Source of the DNA: an uncultured Alistipes sp.
GTDB taxonomy: Bacteria > Bacteroidota > Bacteroidia > Bacteroidales > Rikenellaceae
Reading direction: 5' to 3'
NCBI GenBank assembly: GCA_947174575.1
Contig: CAMWJM010000010.1
Coordinates: forward strand, 1-12,740
DNA: 12,740 nt
Shown here: positions 7,040 to 12,740 of the stretch, piece by piece
Position numbering within the stretch: position 1 is the stretch's first letter
Layout: every line of letters begins with the position of its first letter
Made by a program: the position numbers and the translations under genes
Notes under the pieces: generated by a model
What the model was told of the DNA's origin: nothing
Seen by the model: only the letters and a program-made list of their open reading frames with translations
Databases searched by the model: none

Positions 7040-8791
7040 TCAGTGTGCGATCGTTACGCGGATGTTGTCGATATAGCAGTCGTAATAGACACCCGTAACG
7101 GCCAACCATCCCGACGACTTGTAGGTGAATATCTGCCACGAAAGCCGCGACGACGCGTTGCATCCCGCCACGGTCTGATCGGTCAGCTTATCGGGCAAAT
7201 TGCGGGTGTCGGAGAGTTTGGCGACCTGTTTTTCCGTAAAGACTGTTTGCGTGAAGTCGGCATCGGCGTCGATCGTCGTCTGCGCATCGGCCGTGTCGGT
7301 GCGTCCGAACGTGCAGGTCGCCACGGCATTGCCGCCTCCCGTTCCGCTGTGGGTGTTGTACCCCATGTCGAACGATACCTTGATGTCGACGGCTTTCCCG
7401 CTTCGAATCGGCAGTCGGGAGGTGTCTACGCGCCCTTTGGAGCGCGAATTGGTGATGCCGCTGTGGCTGCTTACGTGGCAGGTGGCCACGATGCAGTTGC
7501 CGGGATCGGTATGCGCCCGGGCACCGCTCCAGTTCGACAGCCCCCAGTCCGACAGATCGGCGGCGCTGTCCGTGGAATAGTCGCCTATTCCGTCGAAATC
7601 TTCGGACAGCAGATACGGCGCCGCGACCGTGCAGCCGTCGGCGGAAACGCCGCTCATCGCACAGCGTTTGCCGTAGACGCCTTCGGTGTTCTCCGAGCCT
7701 ACGCTCAACCCCGCTTCGATGCCGTCGGCGAAGCCCGCCTGCTGGTCGGCGAAAATCTTCATCGAGAACGTTCCGTCGCCGTTCGCCGTGATCGTGCGGG
7801 TGACGTTGTACAGCTCCAGAGAGGGGAATTCATACCCCTCCGGCATTTCCAGCAGATCGATTTCGGTCACCGCTTCGCCCAGATGCGCGGGGTCTACCGT
7901 CAGCCGGTAGTCGCGCTGCGGGCGCGCTTCTCGTATGGTCAGCGTCACCGGCGTGACTACGCCTGCGGGGCACTCCTCGAAAGCATAGGTCGCCAGCGGC
8001 CACGAATATTCCGTCCCGTCCGTGGCCGTGAATTTCACTTCGGCGCCCCGCAGGTCGGTCGGGGCGATATAGACCCAGAACGAGTCGCCCTCGTCCACGG
8101 GCGTCGCGAAATCGAGCGTCACGGCATCGGCCGCCGCCGTCATTTCGGGTGCCGCATCCGGATTTTTCAGGTCCCACGTCATGCGGCCCGCCACGGGGCG
8201 GCCGAAGTCGATGCGCAGCTTCTCGATCGGGCGGCCCAGACGGTTGCGGCCCTCGGGAATCGTGACCTTCAGTGCATGTACCTTATGATAGAAGTGCAGA
8301 TTCACTTCGTTCAGAATCTCTTCCTGCAGCCCGACGCCCTGCGTGGCCGCCAGCATGATGTCGCAGCTGCCGTCCCACGCGCCGCTCTGCACGGCGGGGA
8401 TCGTGTAGCTCACGTGCGTGCCGTCGGTCTCTTCGGGCAGCGGCGAGGCGCCGTAGTAGGTGTAGGTGCCCGCCGGCATGGGGTCTACCGTCCCCACGAA
8501 CATGCCGCGGTCGTCGGCCCCCGTGTGGTACCAGAACCGGAACGGCACCGCCTCGAACACCGGCGCGCCGTCGCCGTAGGCCCAGAGCGCCAGACGGTCG
8601 CCCTTGATCCACTTCAGGCTCAAACCGTCGTCGCCCAGCGCCGTGCGGGTCGCAGGGGCGGCGATGCGCACCTCGATCGGACGGCGCAGCCCGGTGCCTT
8701 TCGGGGCGTTAAGCTCCTCGTGGCACGCGACGACGACCGTCGCGAGCGCTGCGACCGTCGCAAGAGCGGCTAACCGTTTGATAATCCTCAT
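7040..8791 (-). CDS. Fimbrillin-family lipoprotein with C-terminal beta-sandwich module
   Basis: Lipoprotein of 583 residues, first gene of the six-gene operon. The start at MRIIKRL opens a signal peptide ending VVAC (Cys23), followed by HEE, an acidic pair seen in surface-export signals. The frame is open 29 codons upstream, but that stretch overlaps the -7 promoter box at 8816-8823, so the shorter start is preferred. Residues about 38-290 resemble the Bacteroidetes fimbrillin/Mfa-like family, with the typical opening ATRTALGDDGLSLKWIKGD (46-64) and TYTYYGASP (109-117). Residues about 392-583 start at YLLSEDFDGIGD and end with DCYIDNIRVTIAH, a pattern typical of a C-terminal jelly-roll or galactose-binding-like module. 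Fimbrillins are pilus subunits or tip adhesins that are lipidated before assembly. This one could be a tip or stand-alone adhesin; subunit status is not established. Confidence 0.88.
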   Translation of the reverse strand: MRIIKRLAALATVAALATVVVACHEELNAPKGTGLRRPIEVRIAAPATRTALGDDGLSLKWIKGDRLALWAYGDGAPVFEAVPFRFWYHTGADDRGMFVGTVDPMPAGTYTYYGASPLPEETDGTHVSYTIPAVQSGAWDGSCDIMLAATQGVGLQEEILNEVNLHFYHKVHALKVTIPEGRNRLGRPIEKLRIDFGRPVAGRMTWDLKNPDAAPEMTAAADAVTLDFATPVDEGDSFWVYIAPTDLRGAEVKFTATDGTEYSWPLATYAFEECPAGVVTPVTLTIREARPQRDYRLTVDPAHLGEAVTEIDLLEMPEGYEFPSLELYNVTRTITANGDGTFSMKIFADQQAGFADGIEAGLSVGSENTEGVYGKRCAMSGVSADGCTVAAPYLLSEDFDGIGDYSTDSAADLSDWGLSNWSGARAHTDPGNCIVATCHVSSHSGITNSRSKGRVDTSRLPIRSGKAVDIKVSFDMGYNTHSGTGGGNAVATCTFGRTDTADAQTTIDADADFTQTVFTEKQVAKLSDTRNLPDKLTDQTVAGCNASSRLSWQIFTYKSSGWLAVTGVYYDCYIDNIRVTIAH

Positions 8792-8815
8792 GAAGATGCC
8801 TTTTCGTATCTGCTG

Positions 8816-8823
8816 CAAAAATA
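8816..8823 (-). promoter_or_regulatory. Predicted -7 box of the six-gene operon
   Basis: On the minus strand this reads TATTTTTG, an exact match to the Bacteroidetes -7 consensus TAnnTTTG. It lies 24 bases upstream of the fimbrillin-like start codon, giving a short leader of about 18-20 bases. No good TTTG was found at the -33 position 19-21 bases further upstream, so this is only half of a consensus promoter. Confidence 0.5.
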
Positions 8824-8860
8824 GGCAACTTATTTCCCGAAACGAAATATTTTCAACGAA

Positions 8861-8888
8861 CCGGGCCTTTTTCATCACGAAAAGCCGG
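8861..8888. other. Imperfect inverted repeat upstream of the operon promoter
   Basis: CCGG-CTTTTT (with a 2-base bulge, GC, at 8865-8866) can pair with GAAAAG-CCGG across a 6-base loop (CATCAC), giving a 10-pair stem that includes one G-T wobble. It lies between the peptidase terminator and the operon -7 box, about 37 bases upstream of that box. It could be an operator, a secondary terminator or chance; nothing in the sequence decides this. Confidence 0.25.
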
Positions 8889-8954
8889 TTTCTTGCGGAA
8901 AACGGAGACTACGAATCGGCGTTTTCGCCTGACCGCGCGGACGATGCACGAACG

Positions 8955-8981
8955 AAAACGGCGGGAACAACCCGCCGTTTT
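8955..8981 (-). terminator. Stem-loop terminator of the peptidase gene
   Basis: AAAACGGCGGG (8955-8965) is the exact reverse complement of CCCGCCGTTTT (8971-8981), giving an 11-bp stem with a 5-base loop. Read on the minus strand it begins 8 bases beyond the peptidase stop codon, and the GC-rich core is followed by TTTT. The A and T arms make it potentially bidirectional, but only the minus-strand gene feeds into it here. It should insulate the downstream six-gene operon from peptidase transcription. Confidence 0.85.
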
Positions 8982-8989
8982 TCCTCGAT

Positions 8990-11167
8990 CTATCGCTGCT
9001 TCACGTATTTGTCCAACCACCCGAAGAATTCGCGGTTCCACACCAGCGAGTTCTGGGGTTTGAAGACTTGGTGCGCTTCGTTCCCGAACTCCACCAACCG
9101 GGCCGGAATGCCGCGTACTCGAGCTGCCGTGAAGGCTTCGAGCGACTGCGTATAGGGGATGCGGAAATCCTTTTCGCCCGTGAAAATCAGGATCGGCGTG
9201 TCCCACTTGTCGACGAATTTATGAGGCGAGTGGGCGTAGGAGCGCTGCGCCACGGCGTTTTGCCGATCCCAGTAGGGGCCGCCGTAGTCGTTGTTCACGA
9301 ACCACAGCTCCTCGGTCTGGCCATACATGGCGTCGAAGTCGAAGATACCGCAATGGGCGATGAAAGCCTTGAAGCGCTTCTGGTGGCAGCCGGCCAGATA
9401 GTAGACCGAATAGCCGCCGTACGAGGCGCCCACGCACCCCATGCGGTCGCGGTCGGCCCACGGCTCGCGCGCCACGTCGTCGATAGCCGAGAGGTAGTCG
9501 CGGATGTTCTGACCCGAGTAGTCGCCCGAAATCTGGTCGAGCCACTCCTGCCCGAACGAGGGCAGGCCGCGGCGGTTGGGCGCTACGACGACGTAGCCCT
9601 GCGCCGCCATGAGTTGGAAGTTCCAGCGGTAGCTCCATGCTTGCGACACCACGCTCTGCGGGCCGCCCTGGCAGTAGAGCAGCACGGGGTACTTCTTCGC
9701 CGGGTCGAAGTCGGGCGGCAGGACGACCCACGCGAGCATCCGCTTGCCGTCGGTGGTGCGTACCCAGCGTTTCTGCACCTGGCCCATCTGCACCGCGTCG
9801 TAAATGGAGGCGTTGATATTCGAGATCTGCGTCATCGTGCCGTCCGTCGGGTCGATGTCGAAGAACTCGGTGCCCATGGAGATCGTGCAGACCTCGGCGG
9901 CGATGCGGCCGCCCGCCAGCGTGAACGCGTCGATGTCGTGGTCGCCGCGGGTGAGCACCGCCACTTTTGCCGGTGTGCATTCGGCATCGGGAGCCGGCAG
10001 CTCCGCGCGGCAGATTTGGTGCGTCGCTTCGATCGGGGCGATGAAATAGAGGGTGCGGTCGTCTGCCCACACGACGTTCATGGCGTTGTAGTCGAAGTTT
10101 TTCGTCAGATCCCGCATTTCGCCTGTCGTGCGGTCGTAGACGAAAAGGCGCTCCTTGTCCGACTCGTTGCCCGCGCGGCGCATCGAGCGGAACGCGATTC
10201 GGGAGCCGTCGGGCGACCAGACGGGGTATTTGTCGTAGCCCGGCATTTCGAGCAGAAATTCGCGTACGTCGCCCGCGCATGCCGCTGCGTCGGCCGTGTG
10301 CGGTTTGCAGATGTTCTGCGTGGTGCCGGTCGTCAGATCATAAATGAAGATGTCCGAGTCGGTCGATATGGCATAGGCGGTGCCCGTCAATGGCTTGCAG
10401 GTGTAGGCTATCTGCGTGCCCTGCGGGTTCCACGCGATTTCGGCCATATCGAAATAGGGGGCCAGCGGCGCGTCCCATGCCGCCTCGGAGCCGAGGATGT
10501 CGGTGCCGCCCGTCACCATGCCATCGCCCAGCTCGGCCACGAAGATATGGCGGTAGTCGCCCTCGTCCCAGTAGTCCCAGTGGCGGGCCATCAGGTCGTC
10601 GTAGATGCGGGCCTGCGATTTGGGCATATCCTTATGTATGTCCGACGACTTGCGTGCGGCCACATGCACCGTCTGCACCCACCAGATATGTCCGCCGTCG
10701 GGGCTGACGCCGAAACCCTCCACTTCCGGAATCGCCTCGCCGCCCGTCATCTGCACGGGGTGCGAGCCGTCGACCCGCATGCGCCACACCTGCGTCGAGC
10801 CGCTGCGGTCGGAGAGGAAATAGATCGTTCGCCCGTCGGCCGACCAACGGGGCGAGGCGTTGTTCGAGGCGTAGTCGGTGAGCTGCCGGCACTCCCCGGA
10901 GGCGATATTTTCGATCCAGAGGGTCGTGATACCGCGGTTGGCGGTCATATCGTACTCCGTTACGGCGTAGAGCAGGTGCTTTCCGTCGGGCGAGAGCGAC
11001 GAATCGCCCGCCCGGCGCATCTTCCACATCACCTCGGGGGTCAGCCGTCCCGCGGCGATCTCCTCCGGGGTCAGGGCGTTGTCGATCTTCAGCGGTGCCG
11101 GGCGCTCGGTGCACCCGTCGAGTCCCATAGCTGCCATGGCCATAAGCAATAATGCGAATTTTTTCAT
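8990..11167 (-). CDS. dpp5: S9-family serine peptidase lipoprotein, probable dipeptidyl-peptidase 5
   Basis: Protein of 725 residues. The N-terminal signal peptide has a lipobox-like LDGC (Cys19). Residues about 50-470 form the beta-propeller of the prolyl oligopeptidase family, with repeated SPDG/SADG turns at 59, 109, 155 and 318. Residues about 475-725 are the alpha/beta-hydrolase domain, with GGPQS (501-505), nucleophile Ser582 in GASYGG, Asp667 in GEKDFRIP and His699 in NEAHQVF, a complete Ser-Asp-His triad. The hydrolase domain closely resembles Porphyromonas gingivalis DPP5 as I recall it, an enzyme that releases dipeptides with Ala or hydrophobic residues in second position. That would suit a peptide-fermenting Bacteroidales cell, where periplasmic or outer-membrane DPPs feed dipeptide uptake. 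Assignment to S9 is firm; DPP5 rather than another S9C enzyme is probable. It is a single gene closed by a terminator and divergent from the NUDIX gene. Confidence 0.93.
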   Translation of the reverse strand: MKKFALLLMAMAAMGLDGCTERPAPLKIDNALTPEEIAAGRLTPEVMWKMRRAGDSSLSPDGKHLLYAVTEYDMTANRGITTLWIENIASGECRQLTDYASNNASPRWSADGRTIYFLSDRSGSTQVWRMRVDGSHPVQMTGGEAIPEVEGFGVSPDGGHIWWVQTVHVAARKSSDIHKDMPKSQARIYDDLMARHWDYWDEGDYRHIFVAELGDGMVTGGTDILGSEAAWDAPLAPYFDMAEIAWNPQGTQIAYTCKPLTGTAYAISTDSDIFIYDLTTGTTQNICKPHTADAAACAGDVREFLLEMPGYDKYPVWSPDGSRIAFRSMRRAGNESDKERLFVYDRTTGEMRDLTKNFDYNAMNVVWADDRTLYFIAPIEATHQICRAELPAPDAECTPAKVAVLTRGDHDIDAFTLAGGRIAAEVCTISMGTEFFDIDPTDGTMTQISNINASIYDAVQMGQVQKRWVRTTDGKRMLAWVVLPPDFDPAKKYPVLLYCQGGPQSVVSQAWSYRWNFQLMAAQGYVVVAPNRRGLPSFGQEWLDQISGDYSGQNIRDYLSAIDDVAREPWADRDRMGCVGASYGGYSVYYLAGCHQKRFKAFIAHCGIFDFDAMYGQTEELWFVNNDYGGPYWDRQNAVAQRSYAHSPHKFVDKWDTPILIFTGEKDFRIPYTQSLEAFTAARVRGIPARLVEFGNEAHQVFKPQNSLVWNREFFGWLDKYVKQR

Positions 11168-11180
11168 CGAATGGAATACC

Positions 11181-11188
11181 GAAAAATA
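11181..11188 (-). promoter_or_regulatory. Weak candidate -7 box for the peptidase gene
   Basis: On the minus strand this reads TATTTTTC, one base off TAnnTTTG, 13 bases before the peptidase start codon. The implied leader is very short and no -33 element is evident. The whole 68-bp gap (11168-11235) is AT-rich compared with its surroundings and must hold the promoters of both divergent genes, which is the main support for the call. Confidence 0.25.
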
Positions 11189-11201
11189 TATATAATAATA
11201 G

Positions 11202-11209
11202 TATTTTTG
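11202..11209 (+). promoter_or_regulatory. Predicted -7 box of the NUDIX gene
   Basis: TATTTTTG matches TAnnTTTG exactly and lies 26 bases upstream of the ATG at 11236. The predicted transcript would start near 11216. An earlier in-frame ATG at 11152 lies within the opposite gene and upstream of this box, which supports the later start. No convincing -33 element is present. Confidence 0.5.
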
Positions 11210-11235
11210 TTGCGAAATTTTTCCATGCGCTTTTT

Positions 11236-12441
11236 ATGGAGTCTCTTTTTACCGTTTATTTCGCCGACAAATCGGTCGTCTTCGCCCGGGAGGCTCCCGC
11301 GGCGGAGATGTTCCGCTTCGCACCCGCCGACTGCGGGGCGATAAGTCGCGACAAGATAGTGAATTTTCTCGAAACCCGCAATTCGGTCGCCGTCGTGGTG
11401 CCCGATCCCCGGGCCGCTTTCGAGCGCTTCGCGCAGGATTTCGCGACGGTCGAGGCGGCCGGCGGCGTGGTGGTGAACGGGCGCGGCGAGCGGCTGATGA
11501 TCCGCCGCAACGGCCGCTGGGACTTGCCCAAGGGGCATGTCGAGCCGGGCGAGTGCATCGAGGCATGCGCCGCGCGCGAAATTCTCGAAGAGACGGGTGT
11601 GGTGTCGGAGGTCGTGGCGCCCCTCTGCGCCACGTGGCACGCCTACTTCTTTCCGCCCACGGCGCGCTGGGAGCTGAAGCGCACCCATTGGTTCGCGCCG
11701 CAATTCGGTCGCCGTCGTGGTGCCCGATCCCCGGGCCGCTTTCGAGCGCTTCGCGCAGGATTTCGCGACGGTCGAGGCGGCCGGCGGCGTGGTGGTGAAC
11801 GGGCGCGGCGAGCGGCTGATGATCCGCCGCAACGGCCGCTGGGACTTGCCCAAGGGGCATGTCGAGCCGGGCGAGTGCATCGAGGCATGCGCCGCGCGCG
11901 AAATTCTCGAAGAGACGGGTGTGGTGTCGGAGGTCGTGGCGCCCCTCTGCGCCACGTGGCACGCCTACTTCTTTCCGCCCACGGCGCGCTGGGAGCTGAA
12001 GCGCACCCATTGGTTCGCGCTGCGGGCGTGCGACGATGCGGCTCCCCTGCGCCCCCAGGCCGAGGAGGGGATCGAGCGTGCGGTCTGGTGCGCCCCCGCC
12101 GTTTTCGCGGCCAACCTGCGCGAGGCCTTTCCCACCGTGCGGCGCGTGGGCGAAGCGTTGGAATGCAAGGATTGATGCGGAGACAGGTTGCCGCAGCAAC
12201 CTATAGGGTATGCTTGCGGGCTTCTGCCCGGCCGATCCGTGCGGCGACGCTGCTGCGGCCCGCGGGGCGATTTTGCGGAGCGACCTATTATTTTTCCGGT
12301 TTTTCGCGCTTTTGCCCGATATTTGTTATCGCCTTGTGGGAGTGGCAGGTAGGGGCCTCCGGCGAAAATCGCGAAAAAATAGGGCGGTTTGTTGGCGGAT
12401 ATTCAAATAAAACGTATATTTGCAAGCTCCTATTCGTGTAA
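11236..12441 (+). CDS. NUDIX hydrolase, frame broken by an internal 322-bp tandem duplication
   Basis: NUDIX enzymes cleave nucleoside diphosphates linked to another moiety; the substrate cannot be told here. The start MESLFTVYFA was chosen over an upstream Met that lies in the divergent peptidase gene. Residues 1-70 are an N-terminal extension seen before the NUDIX fold. The Nudix box at 100-122 is perfect (G100, E106, R114, E115, E118, E119, G121), so the metal-binding site is complete. After residue 154 the frame enters a second copy of bases 11376-11697 shifted by one base. It then runs as nonsense through the native stop (12173-12175) and the following intergenic DNA to 12441, giving 401 residues as read. 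Collapsing the duplication yields 205 residues with the natural C-terminus (ending GEALECKD). As read, the native last 51 residues are lost and replaced by 247 unrelated ones, so the product is probably unstable or altered. Confidence 0.6.
   Translation: MESLFTVYFADKSVVFAREAPAAEMFRFAPADCGAISRDKIVNFLETRNSVAVVVPDPRAAFERFAQDFATVEAAGGVVVNGRGERLMIRRNGRWDLPKGHVEPGECIEACAAREILEETGVVSEVVAPLCATWHAYFFPPTARWELKRTHWFAPQFGRRRGARSPGRFRALRAGFRDGRGGRRRGGERARRAADDPPQRPLGLAQGACRAGRVHRGMRRARNSRRDGCGVGGRGAPLRHVARLLLSAHGALGAEAHPLVRAAGVRRCGSPAPPGRGGDRACGLVRPRRFRGQPARGLSHRAARGRSVGMQGLMRRQVAAATYRVCLRASARPIRAATLLRPAGRFCGATYYFSGFSRFCPIFVIALWEWQVGASGENREKIGRFVGGYSNKTYICKLLFV
11376..12020 (+). repeat. Perfect 322-bp direct tandem duplication within the NUDIX gene
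   Basis: Bases 11376-11697 recur at 11698-12019 with no difference that I could find, and base 12020 extends the match by one, so the homology at the breakpoint is a single C. The unit spans codons 47-154 of the NUDIX gene, including the Nudix box. Its length leaves remainder 1 on division by three, hence the frameshift. The lack of any divergence means that the event is very recent, or is an assembly error. Confidence 0.93.
11717..12175 (+). pseudogene. 3' part of the NUDIX gene, in the native frame of the second copy
   Basis: This frame carries the second copy of the NUDIX domain with its own complete Nudix box and the natural C-terminus, ending at a TGA at 12173-12175. The nearest possible start is GTG at 11717 (152 residues), which corresponds to an internal Val of the parent protein, and no promoter or initiation signal is visible before it. 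It would lack the first 53 residues of the parent but keep the NUDIX fold from about residue 75. It is most simply the separated 3' portion of the gene at 11236 and not an independent gene. Internal initiation or ribosomal slippage could in principle express it. Confidence 0.5.
12185..12230 (+). terminator. Two small stem-loops after the NUDIX stop, possible weak terminator
   Basis: AGGTTGC (12185-12191) pairs perfectly with GCAACCT (12196-12202) around a CGCA tetraloop, starting 9 bases after the native stop. CGGGC (12217-12221) pairs with GCCCG (12226-12230) around TTCT. Neither is followed by a T-run, so intrinsic termination is uncertain. The rest of the 294-base gap up to the HU gene shows no gene, only the HU promoter near its end. 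Confidence 0.3.
12392..12422 (+). promoter_or_regulatory. Predicted promoter of the HU gene (-33 and -7)
   Basis: TTG at 12392-12394 is separated by 20 bases from TATATTTG at 12415-12422, which matches TAnnTTTG exactly. Spacing and both elements fit the Bacteroidetes primary sigma promoter. The leader would be about 40 bases, AT-rich just before the ATG, typical of strongly translated genes in this phylum. Confidence 0.7.
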
Positions 12442-12469
12442 AAGAACTTAATTTTTAATGTTATAAGAT

Positions 12470-12740
12470 ATGACTAAAGCAGATATCGTAAGCGAAATCG
12501 CTAAGAGCACCGGTGTCGAGAAAGTCCAGGTGCAGGCTATCGTTGAGGCTTTCATGGAGAGCATCAAGTCGTCGTTGTCGGGTCACAACAACGTGTACCT
12601 CCGCGGCTTCGGCAGCTTCATCGTGAAGAAGCGCGCCAAGAAGGTGGCCCGCAACATCTCGAAGAACACCACCATCACCATTCCCGCGCACAACATTCCC
12701 GCTTTCAAGCCGGCCAAGAGCTTCGCTGCGAAAGTGAAAT
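12470..12740 (+). CDS. HU-family DNA-binding protein (3' end beyond window)
   Basis: The 90 residues visible are nearly a full-length HU protein; the frame is still open at the window edge. HU dimers bend and compact DNA without sequence specificity. The start MTKADIVSEIAKSTGV gives the usual two-helix N-terminus. RGFGSF (45-50) is the HU core signature, and IPAHNIPAFKPAK (71-83) closes the beta arm. At the arm tip, where Escherichia coli HU has RNPQTG with the DNA-intercalating proline, this protein reads RNISKN, so the proline is replaced by Ile63. The segment is the same length, so the replacement is a substitution and not a gap. The Ala/Lys-rich end (FAAKVK) suggests that the stop codon follows within a few codons. 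It has its own promoter and is transcribed away from the NUDIX gene end. Confidence 0.95.
   Translation, partial: MTKADIVSEIAKSTGVEKVQVQAIVEAFMESIKSSLSGHNNVYLRGFGSFIVKKRAKKVARNISKNTTITIPAHNIPAFKPAKSFAAKVK

Noticed and set aside
4995..7076. A 693-codon plus-strand open frame opposite the DUF4493 lipoproteins
   Set aside because: Arg-rich, domain-free composition. It covers two clear minus-strand lipoprotein genes and the gap between them.
9068..11152. A 694-codon open frame on the plus strand opposite the peptidase gene
   Set aside because: It is a mirror of the GC-rich codon pattern of the real gene: it is rich in Arg, His, Val and Ala with no domain signature, while the minus strand encodes a complete S9 peptidase with signal peptide and catalytic triad.
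11376..12020. Mobile element or CRISPR-like explanation for the direct repeats
   Set aside because: The repeats abut with no spacer, have no terminal inverted repeats or transposase, and are simply gene sequence copied once.
11249..12199. Long minus-strand open frames across the NUDIX region, with internal repetition
   Set aside because: The repetition only mirrors the 322-bp duplication of the plus-strand gene. The composition is Arg/Pro-rich with no motif.
12461..12691. A 76-codon minus-strand open frame at the right end
   Set aside because: It is antisense to the clear HU gene and has no independent support.

Overview
The window looks like chromosomal DNA from a GC-rich member of the Bacteroidetes, most likely close to Alistipes (Rikenellaceae). 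The grounds are the promoters of the TAnnTTTG type, no clear Shine-Dalgarno dependence, several lipoproteins of the fimbrillin, DUF4493 and PCMD families, a Bacteroidetes-type HU protein, and a dipeptidyl-peptidase 5 very like that of peptide-fermenting Bacteroidales. The genus is inferred; the phylum is well supported.

From 8791 down to 58, on the minus strand, six genes lie head to tail with gaps of 2, 12, 7, 18 and 13 bases and probably form one operon. In transcription order they are a fimbrillin-like lipoprotein (8791-7040), a short DUF4493-like lipoprotein (7037-6081), a longer DUF4493-like lipoprotein with two C-terminal Ig-like repeats (6068-4344), a DUF4493-like lipoprotein ending in a PCMD domain (4336-2174), and two paralogous predicted outer-membrane beta-barrel proteins (2155-1289 and 1275-58). 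The second barrel protein carries a long acidic linker. A -7 box lies just before the first gene. The last stop codon is followed at once by a 7-bp tandem repeat that runs off the window edge. The set reads as a cell-surface assembly (adhesin, pilus-like or glycan-contacting), but its function is unknown.

Upstream of the operon, and in the same orientation, is a 725-residue S9-family serine peptidase lipoprotein, probably dipeptidyl-peptidase 5 (11167-8990). It ends in a strong stem-loop terminator. Divergent from it, across a 68-bp AT-rich gap, is a NUDIX hydrolase gene on the plus strand. This gene carries an apparently perfect 322-bp tandem duplication. Since 322 is not a multiple of three, the reading frame is shifted: the first copy keeps the N-terminus and a complete Nudix box, and the second copy holds the native C-terminus in another frame. 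Removing one copy restores a clean 205-residue protein.

The window ends inside an HU-family DNA-binding protein gene (from 12470), which has a good -33/-7 promoter of its own. The most notable items are the frame-breaking duplication in the NUDIX gene and the six-gene surface-protein operon.
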